A DNA stretch of 64,000 nucleotides, from positions 1,674,001-1,738,000 of the forward strand of contig NC_091280.1 of assembly GCF_042100115.1 (NCBI RefSeq), read 5' to 3'. Shown here in pieces: positions 53,336 to 63,084 of this stretch. Both the position numbers and the translations under genes were made by a program. The notes beneath the pieces were generated by a model. It did no database searches and had not been told where the DNA came from. It saw nothing but the letters and a program-made list of their open reading frames with translations. Origin of the DNA: Alternaria dauci (taxonomy: Eukaryota > Ascomycota > Dothideomycetes > Pleosporales > Pleosporaceae). Each line of letters starts with the position of its first letter. Position 1 is the stretch's first letter.

Positions 53336-55138
53336 CTATGCGCGGCACATACGTCCGTCTTTGCTGACGTTCCAAGCCTCACTACCAACACCCTTGAGGA
53401 TGTAGAACACATCCTTGGGGTCGTACTTCTTCTTGATAGCCTTCAACTTGTCGTAGTTCTCCCCAAAGAATGCGCTCTTCCAGTTCGGCTGCTGGAAATC
53501 GGCCTCGTTCAGGTATGCGCCACTGCCCGGTGTGACCTTTTCGATCTTGGGCATGAGTACATTGGTCATCTTCTGCTGGGCAGCCTCCATGTTGGCCCAA
53601 GGAGCGGTGGAGTCCCAGTTGGTGATGAGCTGCAGCTGAATCATGGTATCCCTCCACGCCGGTAGTACACCATTGTCAGCGGTTCCCTTGGGCTTTTGGT
53701 AGTTAGCTGAGCTACCAGCAAGCAAGACACCTTCCGCGATAAGCTCCCGGAAAACCTTGACGAGCTCCGCAGTGTTGTTCTCCACCGCAGTTCGGGGGAT
53801 AAGACGACCGCCGAATTGATATCTGTTGACTTCGTATGCTCCACGCGGGAGAGGGCCCATGTAGCGATCGAAGTGATCGCGGTAAGACAGCTCGCTGTAG
53901 ACGATTGGCGGTGTGATACCAAGATCTGTAAGAGCTTTGGCATAAGGTGCGAGTACAACATCCTTAACATACGCCGCAGTAGAGTCCCAAACCGTGACGG
54001 GCTTGAGTACGATGTACTGAGTATTGGCCAAGAAGACCACCATGGCTCCGGCATCGATCATGCCTGGTAGGAGCTCGATCAACTTGGAAGTTGCTGCCGC
54101 AAATTTCTCAGGAGTGGTAGATGACGCGAGGAGTTGCATGGCAGCACCGCCGACTTGCTTAGCTGGGTATGCCTTCACAGTCAAGGAAAGGACGACGGCG
54201 TATGTTCCACCACCACCGCCACTAAGAGCCCAGTATAGGTCAGTGTTCTCGGTTGCTGAGGCAGTGAGCATCTTGCCTTCAGCAGTAACGACCTACCAAG
54301 ACGTGGTTAGTGCTGCTTTGGGTTGTTATAACATGGGGCTTCTCACCTCGAAAGACAAGGCCTGGTCGGCACCAAGACCAAAGGCAGTGCTGAGAACGCT
54401 GTGGCCACCGCCTTGGGTGAAGCCACCTGCCAGACCAACCGTGGCACATTCGCCAGACACGACGGTCATACCCTGCTTGTGTACTGCCTCAAGCAATTCG
54501 TTGCCCATGACACCTGCACCGACAGTGACCGATGGGCCAGTGTAGTGCTCATCCGACCAGTCACCAAAAGTGACACTCTTCAGACTTTGCGTCCAGATGG
54601 CAAGAGCACCGGCTCCGGTAGACCGTCCCAAAAAATCATGTCCAGTGTTGCGAACAAGAACACGGATGTTTTGAGCTTTCGCAAACTCAAGAGCAGAGAT
54701 GACATCTGCTGCCTCAGTGGCTTTGACAGAGTATGAAACGTAGTTACCAAGAGTGCAAGGGATGGTCCTATCGGAGAATGGATCGCAGCTCTGGTTGGCA
54801 AAGTACGATTGCATGATGGAATGGGAGGACGGGGTGCTGCCAAGACTATTAGAGTTCTGTCCAAGCACGGAACGGAGCTGTTGCACTTACTGCGTTAGAG
54901 GATTCAGCCATCCAGCCTTCAGTGCCTCACAAGCATCGGCATCGTATGTCGGATCGTGACAGGGTGATCCGATAGGAACCGTAGCCACAAGTTTCCCGTT
55001 CACAGTCGAGTTCAAGGTTGACCATGCCGCAGTGGATGGCCAGTCGGCATCGCTTGGCAAACGGTAACACTCCTTCGCGTCTCCAAGACGAGCGAGAAGG
55101 AGAGCCCCAAGGAACAGGGCGTTATCGACGAGTCTCAT
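53336..55138 (-). CDS. Secreted FAD-linked oxidase, berberine-bridge-enzyme type (AA7-like), 567 aa
   Basis: Secreted flavoprotein oxidase of the PCMH/FAD_binding_4 plus BBE family. Exons 54891-55138, 54347-54845 and 53336-54292; introns 54846-54890 and 54293-54346; 1704 nt. Signal peptide MRLVDNALFLGALLLARLG. FAD domain: RVLVRNTGHDFLGRSTG with His152, and GECATVGLAGGFTQGGGHS with Cys216. His and Cys about 64 residues apart is the pattern of bicovalently bound FAD, as in oligosaccharide oxidases. Substrate region in the middle; C-terminal BBE motif YLNEADFQQPNWKSAFFGEN then YDPKDVFYILKGVGSEAW. Substrate may be a sugar or a secondary metabolite; context does not decide. A TATA-like box sits about 60 bp upstream. 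Confidence 0.93.
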
Positions 55139-56360
55139 CTTGTCGTGAAGGCACTCAGTAGTAGTGACGGATACCAAGAGACTTGAGCTGGACCTCATAT
55201 ATACCCATTGCTCCCCTTACTATTCTCTTCGCATTGCCACGAGCTATACTTGTCATCTCGGAGGCCATCTCAAAGAGGACGCCTTAGCCAATGTCCGCTT
55301 CCCCCTTGTAGGATGCAGCGCCGACAGAGTCCACTTGAGATATTGTGCCACAGGCCGGTATCATTGCAAGGTGTAGCCCTGCACTGGGCTGGAAGCGGGT
55401 GACAACCTCGAGCGGCAATCGATGGCCGCAGGCGCGGTGATGCTACTGCAGGGCATAGTGGGTCAACTGATCAATGGGGGGAATCGACCGGGCGGCCTGA
55501 GGGCCAGGGTGGATCCCTGGCGACAAAAATTCTGGTAGGATTGGGAGCTGTGAAACCATGGGATTCGCATGTGAGCGGTAGGAATGCAGCGTCAGGAACC
55601 GGACATGCGTGTGGGTGGGTCTTGGCGAACGTTCGTCGCCTTGGTACGTTCGGCATGAACGCTCCTTTCGGCAGTCGGGAAGCGAGCAGAACTGTCCAGG
55701 CGCACATCCAACGACGATTGTTGCACTGATCAACTCCACGTGCTCGCCCGCCTCCATTATTGCGCAATGCTCATCCTGCCCCCCTTTGGCCACACTTCCA
55801 AAGTCCAACATTCCCCTTGGTCGGCTGTGGATCGTGGACGCCTTAGATCGGCTTTTACGGTGGCTTTCGGCTGGCGTGTGTGGCGTGTGTGGCGTTCGCC
55901 GGCCCATGACACACCGGACCGCTCCCCACATACTGCTAGAAAGGCTCGAACACGACCAAGACCCCTTTCTGAATGACATGCCGCCCACTCTAGCTAATGC
56001 AACCTCCGGGCTATTGTGCACCAGCGCTTCTTAACAAAGTTCGCGCTATCGAAATGCCATGGTCGGGTGGGCTTCTGCAGCCGGCAGTTGATACCGATCA
56101 AGGTAGCCAGCTTGATAGACACGACTCGCGAGTTTCAGTCCTGGGCCTTACAAGAGATGCACTATAAACCGCAGGACCAACCCCTGCGCACATCATGTTC
56201 CAGGAACACCTTCCGTTTCGAGGCGAGGGATAAATGGTAATACATGTCCCGCTGTCAGTTTATCTGAGACTCTTCTGCGATTTCTTGTGTACCAGCTACA
56301 GATCTGGGGTTTAATCTCCCCGTACTTGTTGCCCGAACAGTCGGGTTTAGGAGCATCAAC
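55139..56360. promoter_or_regulatory. Divergent intergenic region, BBE oxidase and CFEM receptor
   Basis: 1.2 kb between divergent starts. Contains the TATA-like box of the oxidase gene (55197-55203) and a short imperfect repeat of GGCGTGTGT near 55872-55890. A 192-codon minus frame (55443-56021) has no domain and is judged chance. Confidence 0.4.
55197..55203 (-). promoter_or_regulatory. TATA-like box of the BBE oxidase gene
   Basis: TATATAT on the minus strand about 59 bp upstream of the ATG at 55138; position suits a core promoter. Inference only. Confidence 0.4.
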
Positions 56361-57867
56361 ATGATTTCCCTCTTTCGCAAATGCATTCTGCTGTGGCTCA
56401 TCACCGTCTCCATGGTCACTGCGGCACAGCAGACTGCTCCGTCAAAGCTTCCAGCATGCGCTGTAAGTACACTCCACTCATCGAATCTCCGATTCGTTGC
56501 AAGTCTCTTGCTGATTGCTGCAGCAACTCTGCCTTAAGAGCGCTTTCGCCACAAACACCTGCGCCCCGACAGATCAAGCCTGTATCTGCACGAACGAAGT
56601 CTTCCAGAACAATGTAACGTTGTGTGTAAGCAGTAGCTGCACCATTCCTGAGGCTCTTGGTACTTTTACCAGCTTGACACAAGATAGCCAATGACTAACC
56701 GGTACATAGTCACACGAAATGTCAGTCTTACCAACTGCGGAGCACCCGTGCGACATCGCGGAGAACATTACGTGACATTGTCAAATGCCATGGCTGCCAT
56801 AGCCGCTGTCTTCGTTGCGATCCGTTTCGCCTTCAAGGCCACCGTGTCGAGACTCGACATTGGCTACGACGACTGGTGCGTCCTTGCAACACTTATCGCC
56901 GCCATACCTAGCGCCATCATCACTGTATTTGGCACTGTGAAGAACGGACTTGGTCAAGACCTTTGGGCCTTGACTCCAAATCAGATTACCCAGATGCTGC
57001 AATACTTTTACATCATGGCATGGCTGTACTTCCTCCAGCTCACACTGCTGAAGCTCACGCTTTTGTTCTTCTACATTCGCGTGTTCCCCAGCAAAGATGT
57101 CCAGCGACTGTTATGGGGTACTGTCATCTTCACTGTAATGTGGGGCGTGGCCTTTATTATTGTTGCGATATTCCAATGCCGGCCAATTCATTACTTCTGG
57201 ACAAAATGGGACGGTCTGCACGAGGGCACTTGTCTTGAGATCAACGCCATCACCGCATCGAACGCTGCCATCTCGATCGCTCTGGACTTCTGGATTCTAG
57301 GTGTACCTCTCTGGCAGCTTTGGGGGTTGAAGCTGCACTGGAAGAAGAAGGTCGGTGTAGCACTTATGTTTTGCGTCGGTACTTTCGTTACCGTCGTCAG
57401 TATTCTGCGTCTACAGGCTCTGGTGCACTTCGCCGCTTCATCGAACGTTAGCTGGGAGTTCTACGATGTTTCGGTATGGAGCACGATTGAGATATGCGTT
57501 GGTATAATGTGGTAAGTTATCCTATATCGACTGCTTTCTTGCACATGCTAATCTATTCCACAGCGCTTGCCTTCCAACACTTCGTCTCCTCCTGGTCAAA
57601 ATCTTCCCCATCCTCGGCGGCTCCTCAGTACGCAGTCGTCAACAGTACTACAACTACGGTAGCGGCAACGAACTCAAAAACGTCAGCCAGAAACACAAAT
57701 CATACAACGTCAACACAAGCGCTGCTGTATCGAGTCCTCGGACAGGGTCTTTCGATGACAAGATAGAAGACGGCATCAGGGTCAAGACCTCCTACATGGT
57801 AAAGCATAGTCACAGCGACACAGATGAAGCGAGCCTAGTAAGCCATGAGGGACCACAGAGGCAGTAG
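56361..57867 (+). CDS. CFEM-domain Pth11-like seven-TM receptor, 447 aa
   Basis: Fungal GPCR-like membrane protein of the Pth11/rhodopsin-domain class. Exons 56361-56462, 56524-56659, 56710-57511 and 57564-57867; introns 56463-56523, 56660-56709 and 57512-57563; 1344 nt. Signal peptide about 1-22. CFEM domain with eight Cys in the expected spacing (about residues 33-95: LPACAQLC, NTCAPTDQACICTNE, TLCVSSSC, NVSLTNCG). Then seven hydrophobic segments (about 100-370) with family motifs GYDDWCVL, YFYIMAWLYFLQLTLLKLTL, FFYIRVFP, FQCRPIHYFW and SVWSTIEICVGIMCACLPTL. The C-terminal tail (~75 residues) is cytosolic and Ser/Lys-rich. Known members sense surface cues in plant-associated fungi; here that role is inference. 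Confidence 0.93.
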
Positions 57868-59685
57868 AGCCGAGGTTGGTCGCGCGCGTCCGAATGTAGT
57901 TTGAATCAAAACGATATCTCCTACCACCTGAACAGTCTTCGCGTAGCGCACATGTCACTTGAATGACTACAGCTGCATGCCGAAACCTTCTTCAGCCGAG
58001 GTTGATCCTCAAACAGCCACCTGCCTGAACGTTACCTCCCATCTGGGTGGTAACTGCCGCGATCGACATGCGTTGAAGCACTCGCCTTTTGTTTTTCGGG
58101 TTCGCCCATTCGGAGGGTAACGCAGATCACCGGAATATCACCGAAGGACCTCGTGGAAAATCACACTAGTATGACAGGTCCACATGTCGGCGATCTGTGC
58201 AAGCGATCCAGCGAAGAATGTTAATCGAAGAACAAATGGCGTCTTTAGAGTTCAATGTGCTGCCCGGGTATGATAGCCAATTCCATCACCGTCTTTCAGG
58301 CAACCATGCTCAATATTACCGTACCCATAGCATGATTCATGGTGCATCCGCAATAGGAGAAGACATGGCGGGACTACGACATATACTCACGGTGGAGTAA
58401 AGCCGATGACACAAGCTTGCGATAGTTTGTGGGTGCGGCAGCTCACGAGCCACGAATTCTAGATGTGGGGCCGAATTATGTGTAGCCGAGATTCGGCTAT
58501 CCGCAGACGGAGACTGCTACTAGGTGCTAACTATTGCTAGTATGTGCATTTGACTTTTGGAGAGCGGAACATTACTCGGGATTAGGCTGAAGTTATATTG
58601 GACATGCGCCATCACATTGGCCAACGTCTCCAAATTTCCCATTGCTACAAGCTCGTTGGTTGCGTCTTGATGGGGCGTTCTTTTCGTGACGAAAGTATGA
58701 CCAATGACCGTTGCTCTACAACCCCCGGCCTCTAGCAGACTCAAAGCCACATCTCTTTTGTTACGGGGACAAAAGTATCTAGGTTCTGGAGTAGATATGA
58801 GTGGCAGTGTTGCATCCGTGCATTGCGGTGGTTGGGAACAGGTGACATCGAGGGTGCTGCCGTTCACAACGCACGCGCGTCCCGACTTTCCACTCAAAAT
58901 CCCGTGGCCAAAGACAACCGTATTCTGTCAAAGCTCCGAGATAGAAGCATGCACGGCTCCGTCATGGGCATACTATCGTGGAAGAAAGCGCATGCCACAG
59001 AGTACCTACCTAGGTACTTCACATACTCGAAACGGGAGAGGTACATCCCTTCCATAGAAACAAATCTCAACTTCCCTGCACCCTGTTAGACTTCTCTCAA
59101 ACGATCTTGATCGGCAACTTAGTACTTAGACTATGAAGCTAAGCTGTAACGTGGATCACCCGCTGTCGAGTTGTCCGCTTTTCCCCGTAGTGTCCGTTCT
59201 ACAACTGTAATCCAAAACCCTCTCGACACTCTCCTATCTTTAACTACTTAGAGAGGGCTGACGAAAATTTTCAACTCATTTCAACGAGATCGACAGGTAC
59301 ACTTGTCGCTCATGCAACGCTACTAAGGGCTGAAACTCCTAAACGTATCAGCTGACGAGTAATTTCACACACTACAGCCGTGAGTATGCGTAAGCTAATC
59401 GCCGTGCCATGCTAAATACTTGACACAATTATGGTCAGTTCGAGGAATTCACTATTCTTCGAGTAGTGGCGAAGACATATATTCCGATTACAGACGCCGG
59501 ACGGGCAACTGGCCATGCCCTTTGTATACAATAGCATCGATTCCATTGTTTTCCGCTCATTCTAATCTTCACCGGTGATCTAGAGCGGAGCCAGACAAGA
59601 TCGTAAGAGTATATGTACATGGAAAGGATTGAGAAAGAGATTGCTGGGGGAGAAAGTTATCTCAGGGATGGGTATATAAAGGAGA
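57868..59685. other. Gene-poor region, 1.8 kb
   Basis: No supportable gene. A 125-codon minus frame (58520-58897) shows no domain. Together with the adjacent carboxylesterase relic this looks like decayed DNA. No transposon motif recognised. Confidence 0.4.
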
Positions 59686-60144
59686 TCAGGTAGTCTTCGC
59701 CCACTCATTTCCGAAAGCCCGAGAGAAGACAAGGGAAGTGTCTATCACGGCTTTGCGCCACGCAGTTGAGGCGCTGGTTTTGAGATCATGGGCCAGGTGG
59801 AGTTCTAGGTATTGCGAAGTGAGGTTACCGTAGCTGAGGGAGTTGTACTTGTTATAGTCGGCGACAGTGTGGTGAACTTGACCAGCAATCGTAACCTTCA
59901 TGACATCGGCTCCAAACTGCGCAATATTCTATTGGGTCCAATTGAGTACTCCAGACTCGTCGAGAATACTGTCAGTGTCTAAAGTATTGTATCCAGTGGC
60001 TTGAGACGGTCGACATCCAAGTTTGCGTGGGCAAGATACCCGAATGCATCGCCCCTGTCCAAAGGTAACCACGACGATATTTTCTAGCGCTATGGCTCCG
60101 CCATACCACCAGGAACTGTGGCTAGACTCGTCGCTTCCTTGGTC
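59686..60144 (-). pseudogene. Carboxylesterase (type B) pseudogene fragment
   Basis: Broken relic of a type B carboxylesterase. Reading from 60144 downward, the frame gives SSHSSWWYGGAIALENIVVV, a segment typical of fungal secreted carboxylesterases, then after about 30 unrelated codons SGVLNWTQ, a stop (59929-59931), NIAQFGADVMKVTIAGQ, and finally STAWRKAVIDTSLVF. The missing middle is found in another frame near 60000-60060 (GDAFGYLAHANLDVDRLKPL), so there are at least two frameshifts. The nucleophile elbow should read GQSAG but reads GQVHH, so the catalytic Ser is lost. The elbow is joined almost directly to a C-terminal-like segment, which means a large internal deletion. A TAG acceptor just before 60144 may be the relic of an intron. 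The 5' half was not found. Confidence 0.75.
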
Positions 60145-60580
60145 CTAGAGGAGAACAGGGTGAGAGAGAGGATAGATGTCCAGACGTTCAATCTGAGGCA
60201 ACCCTATTGCAGGAGTTTGCGTAAAACACAGGGCAGGCCGGACTGAGAGGAGTCGCGTTCAAAGTCTCGATCCAGAGTCGGGGTGGCTGAGGTGCTTTCC
60301 GGTGGTCTTCGTAACCCGTTCGGTCCAATGTTTAACTGGATTTCCCAAGACGGATGTAGATGACTCGCCAATCATTTTTCTGCCCATAAACTGCGAAATT
60401 TTGACTAGGAAATATCACTGTGATATCGTAGAGTGTGTTTGCCGTAGGGTAGCCTGTGTGCGAATGTTTGGTGTAGGTCGTTGTCTACGGCACTGCAATG
60501 GAACAGGTTTAGTGTGTTCGTAGTGTACATACCTCAACACCGCCAGAACCGTATGCAATTTTCAAAAGTCGCTATTTGGG
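60145..60580. other. Spacer next to the pseudogene
   Basis: 436 bp; might hold more of the decayed carboxylesterase 5' end but no segment could be recognised. Contains the 3' end of the neighbouring minus-strand gene. Confidence 0.35.
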
Positions 60581-62515
60581 CTACCTCCTGTCAGTCCACC
60601 TTCCACCACCCTCTCCAGGCCTGACTCCAGCCTTCTTCTCACTGCCCGAAAACTTTGCCTCTTCCTCTTCCCACTTCTTCCGCTCTTGTCGTCTCCTCGC
60701 AGAGTAGGCACGCGAAAACCTCCAGGCTTCCGTATCTGCTAGGTTCCACTGCTCCACAGCCTCCACTACAAGCTTCATGTTCCTATCCTTGCTCTTGATA
60801 GCGTCACGTGCCTTGTTCAGGCGCTCTTGCTCCTTTTCAATCCATTTTTCGTCCGGTACATCTATACCCTCGATGGGCTTGGGGGGTTCTGGACGCGGAA
60901 AGATGATGATCTCCGACTCGTCGCTTGGCGAACTGGGCTCAGCAGTTGCGGAGGCGTTCTGTGGGAGACCGAATCCAAAAATCCAGTCCAGATCATCTTG
61001 GGTGATGCGTTCGGCTGTAAGCCACAAGGAATGCGCCGGAGCTGCTGCTACTAGCTCTTTGAACTTGAGTACGCGGAACTCTTCGGTGTGATCGTCCGGG
61101 ATGGACTTATCGGTCAGCTTCCGTATCCACAAATCGCGCGAAGCGCTGTTGCGCAAGAAATTGGTGTCTATTGTGTCGCGTGTGTAGTGCAACGAAGTAA
61201 ATGTGTATGGGTGCGGGACGGTTCCAATCGTGAAGAACTTGGTTGTGTTCACAAACTCCGGGAATTGCTGAAGCTTCATGGATTTGTTGGCATCGCAAGG
61301 TTTGCACTTGGGCCGATTAGGAGGACATGATTTGGGCATTGGAGAACTTGGACATTGTGTCAGGTTGCGCGCAATGTCCGTCGTTTCGCGTAAGAGAGCA
61401 GTCGTATGTTCTGGCGCTGGCTTTACAACAGCCACACCTTCGGGGTGTTGCTCTTGCCAGGTCAGATGAAGATGTGAGTTTATGAGAGTGGCGAGTAATT
61501 CAAGGGCCACCGGTTGCGTCGTGTTGGTAAACTTGTCGGCGACCGTCTTGTACTTGCTGGAGATGGTGGGCATGTTGTAGGATGCGATACCGTTGGCCTT
61601 GTTGTCTACTTGAATGTCCTTTGTAGACAGAAGATTGGCAACTAGACCACCCTCCTTTTTTGCTAGCTTGGACAGCTTATCCTTGCTTGCGGTAACATTC
61701 TTCAGCAGCTCGTTGCCCATGACCTTCTTGATTGCGCCATCGACAGTCATTCGATCTCCGAAGAAGACGGCATTATCCAAGGACTGGACTCTCGACAACT
61801 TTGGGAACTCGTTCCGTCGTAGAAAGCTCAGCATGGGGTTTTCGTACTCGGCCATGGGCAATGCGAGCCAGTTGACGAGAAGGCCGCCGCCCATATGTCC
61901 CCAAGCCAACCAGCGCATAACCTCAAACTCAATCTTGGCATCTAGCTTCATGCGCTGAAACAGCTGGTACTGTGGGTGGTGCATCGCTTCAGCCCGAGAC
62001 AAAACGACAGGCTTGAAGCCTTGTGCCCACCATGCGCGTCGCCAAGCCAGTATCAGCCGTTGTTCCGCTGCCGACACGTCTTTGTTCTGCTTCTTGGGTA
62101 CATCGTAGTAGGTGTAAATCGGCGGTCGTTCGCGTAGGGGAGGTAGGAGGGCGGTGTTTTCATCCAGGGTTACGGACGAGGAGAAGGGATTGCGCCACTT
62201 GAAGTCGCTGAGCCATTCTATGGCACCGTAAGCACTCGCCGTGGTGCTGTTGGCCTGGACAGGCGGCGGCTTGTGTGCTGAGGGACCGAAGGGGTTGGGC
62301 ACAGTCGGCAATTGGCCCAAATCAGGCACGTGGGCTTGGGGATGCTTGACGGCATCGGCCACTTGATTGTAGGTTGGGATGCTATCGCGTGATGGGGGAC
62401 CGTAAAAGGTAAAGTTGATGACGAGGAAGAACAGGATGATAAAGACGACCTGAAAGCGGCGCGGGGGCATCTGCAGCGTAATGGGCCGGCCCATGAAGGT
62501 GTGTTGGATCGGCAT
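60581..62515 (-). CDS. Type II membrane protein, glycosyltransferase-like, 644 aa
   Basis: Predicted Golgi-type type II membrane protein. Single exon. Short N-terminal cytosolic part, membrane span FQVVFIILFFLVINFTFYG (residues 21-39), Pro-rich stem, then a lumenal domain from about residue 120. It begins like a glycosyltransferase: PPIYTYYDVPKK, then EQRLILAWRRAWWAQGFKPV (an I-x-x-W-R-x-x-N/W-G-F type segment), and FEVMRWLAWGHMGGGLLVNW, which aligns in layout with the GT32/capsular-type R-Y-L-x-L-Y-x-x-G-G-x-Y-x-D-x-D motif. The DxD is absent. Several N-glycosylation sites (NVTAS, NTTQ) and a Cys-rich CPSSPMPKSCPPNRPKCKPC patch are present. The C-terminus is charged. Function unknown. Divergent from LYS2. 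Confidence 0.75.
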   Translation of the reverse strand: MPIQHTFMGRPITLQMPPRRFQVVFIILFFLVINFTFYGPPSRDSIPTYNQVADAVKHPQAHVPDLGQLPTVPNPFGPSAHKPPPVQANSTTASAYGAIEWLSDFKWRNPFSSSVTLDENTALLPPLRERPPIYTYYDVPKKQNKDVSAAEQRLILAWRRAWWAQGFKPVVLSRAEAMHHPQYQLFQRMKLDAKIEFEVMRWLAWGHMGGGLLVNWLALPMAEYENPMLSFLRRNEFPKLSRVQSLDNAVFFGDRMTVDGAIKKVMGNELLKNVTASKDKLSKLAKKEGGLVANLLSTKDIQVDNKANGIASYNMPTISSKYKTVADKFTNTTQPVALELLATLINSHLHLTWQEQHPEGVAVVKPAPEHTTALLRETTDIARNLTQCPSSPMPKSCPPNRPKCKPCDANKSMKLQQFPEFVNTTKFFTIGTVPHPYTFTSLHYTRDTIDTNFLRNSASRDLWIRKLTDKSIPDDHTEEFRVLKFKELVAAAPAHSLWLTAERITQDDLDWIFGFGLPQNASATAEPSSPSDESEIIIFPRPEPPKPIEGIDVPDEKWIEKEQERLNKARDAIKSKDRNMKLVVEAVEQWNLADTEAWRFSRAYSARRRQERKKWEEEEAKFSGSEKKAGVRPGEGGGRWTDRR

Positions 62516-63084
62516 GGCGCAATGGAGAGGTGAATGTAAAAGCGATTACAAGGCCAGCTACGGCAACACTGGCAACATGCGCTCTTGCAGGCTACCGTGA
62601 GCCGGTATCCGTGGTGGGCCTGAAGTTGCTGCTCCAAGGGAACACAGGATCCAGTCGACCCCTGGAGCGGCTAAACGATTAAACGATTAAACGATTAAAC
62701 GAGCGACAAGAAAGCACAACAGAACGCCACAGTTGCAAGCAGACAGTAATAAGACAGACCCCGAGGACGCGTCGTGACAGACCGGCCGATGGTTCCATTT
62801 TGGCGAGGACGCGTCAAGCCTTCCCTAGTGGGGGGTTCGCCCTAGCCGATATCGCCTGAGTCGAGCATTTTGACTGGATGCGTCATACCTCTCAATTACT
62901 TTTGGTATCCAAGTCTTTCCTATTGCCTTTCAAACTTCCTTCTCCGGGGCCGTAGGAAGACGACTTGCATTGAATCCGACTTCGAACTCTTCTTCCTTTT
63001 GCTCGCAGTCCAATTGGACATTTCAAATCATATACGCGCATGCGCACATTCACAACGCGACCCCGCCCTGTATTTCCCTGAGAC
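62516..63084. promoter_or_regulatory. Divergent promoter region, GT-like gene and LYS2
   Basis: 569 bp between divergent starts. Holds an octanucleotide repeat (62672-62702). TGAGTC at 62857-62862 is a six-of-seven match to the Gcn4/CpcA amino-acid-starvation site, which would suit LYS2; a single near-match is weak evidence. Confidence 0.4.
62672..62702 (+). repeat. Octanucleotide tandem repeat, TAAACGAT x 3.9
   Basis: Three perfect copies of TAAACGAT plus seven bases of a fourth, 31 bp in all, seen directly. It lies about 160 bp upstream of the GT-like gene start and about 380 bp upstream of LYS2. Confidence 0.9.

Noticed and set aside
54846..54890. 13-nt or 34-nt introns in the BBE gene using nearer AG acceptors
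   Set aside because: They are too short and out of phase; only the 45-nt intron ending at AATAG keeps the frame into GSTPSSHSIMQSYFANQ.
55443..56021. 192-codon minus-strand frame in the BBE/CFEM spacer
   Set aside because: Low-complexity His/Pro/Ser composition, no start context or domain; lies in a divergent promoter.
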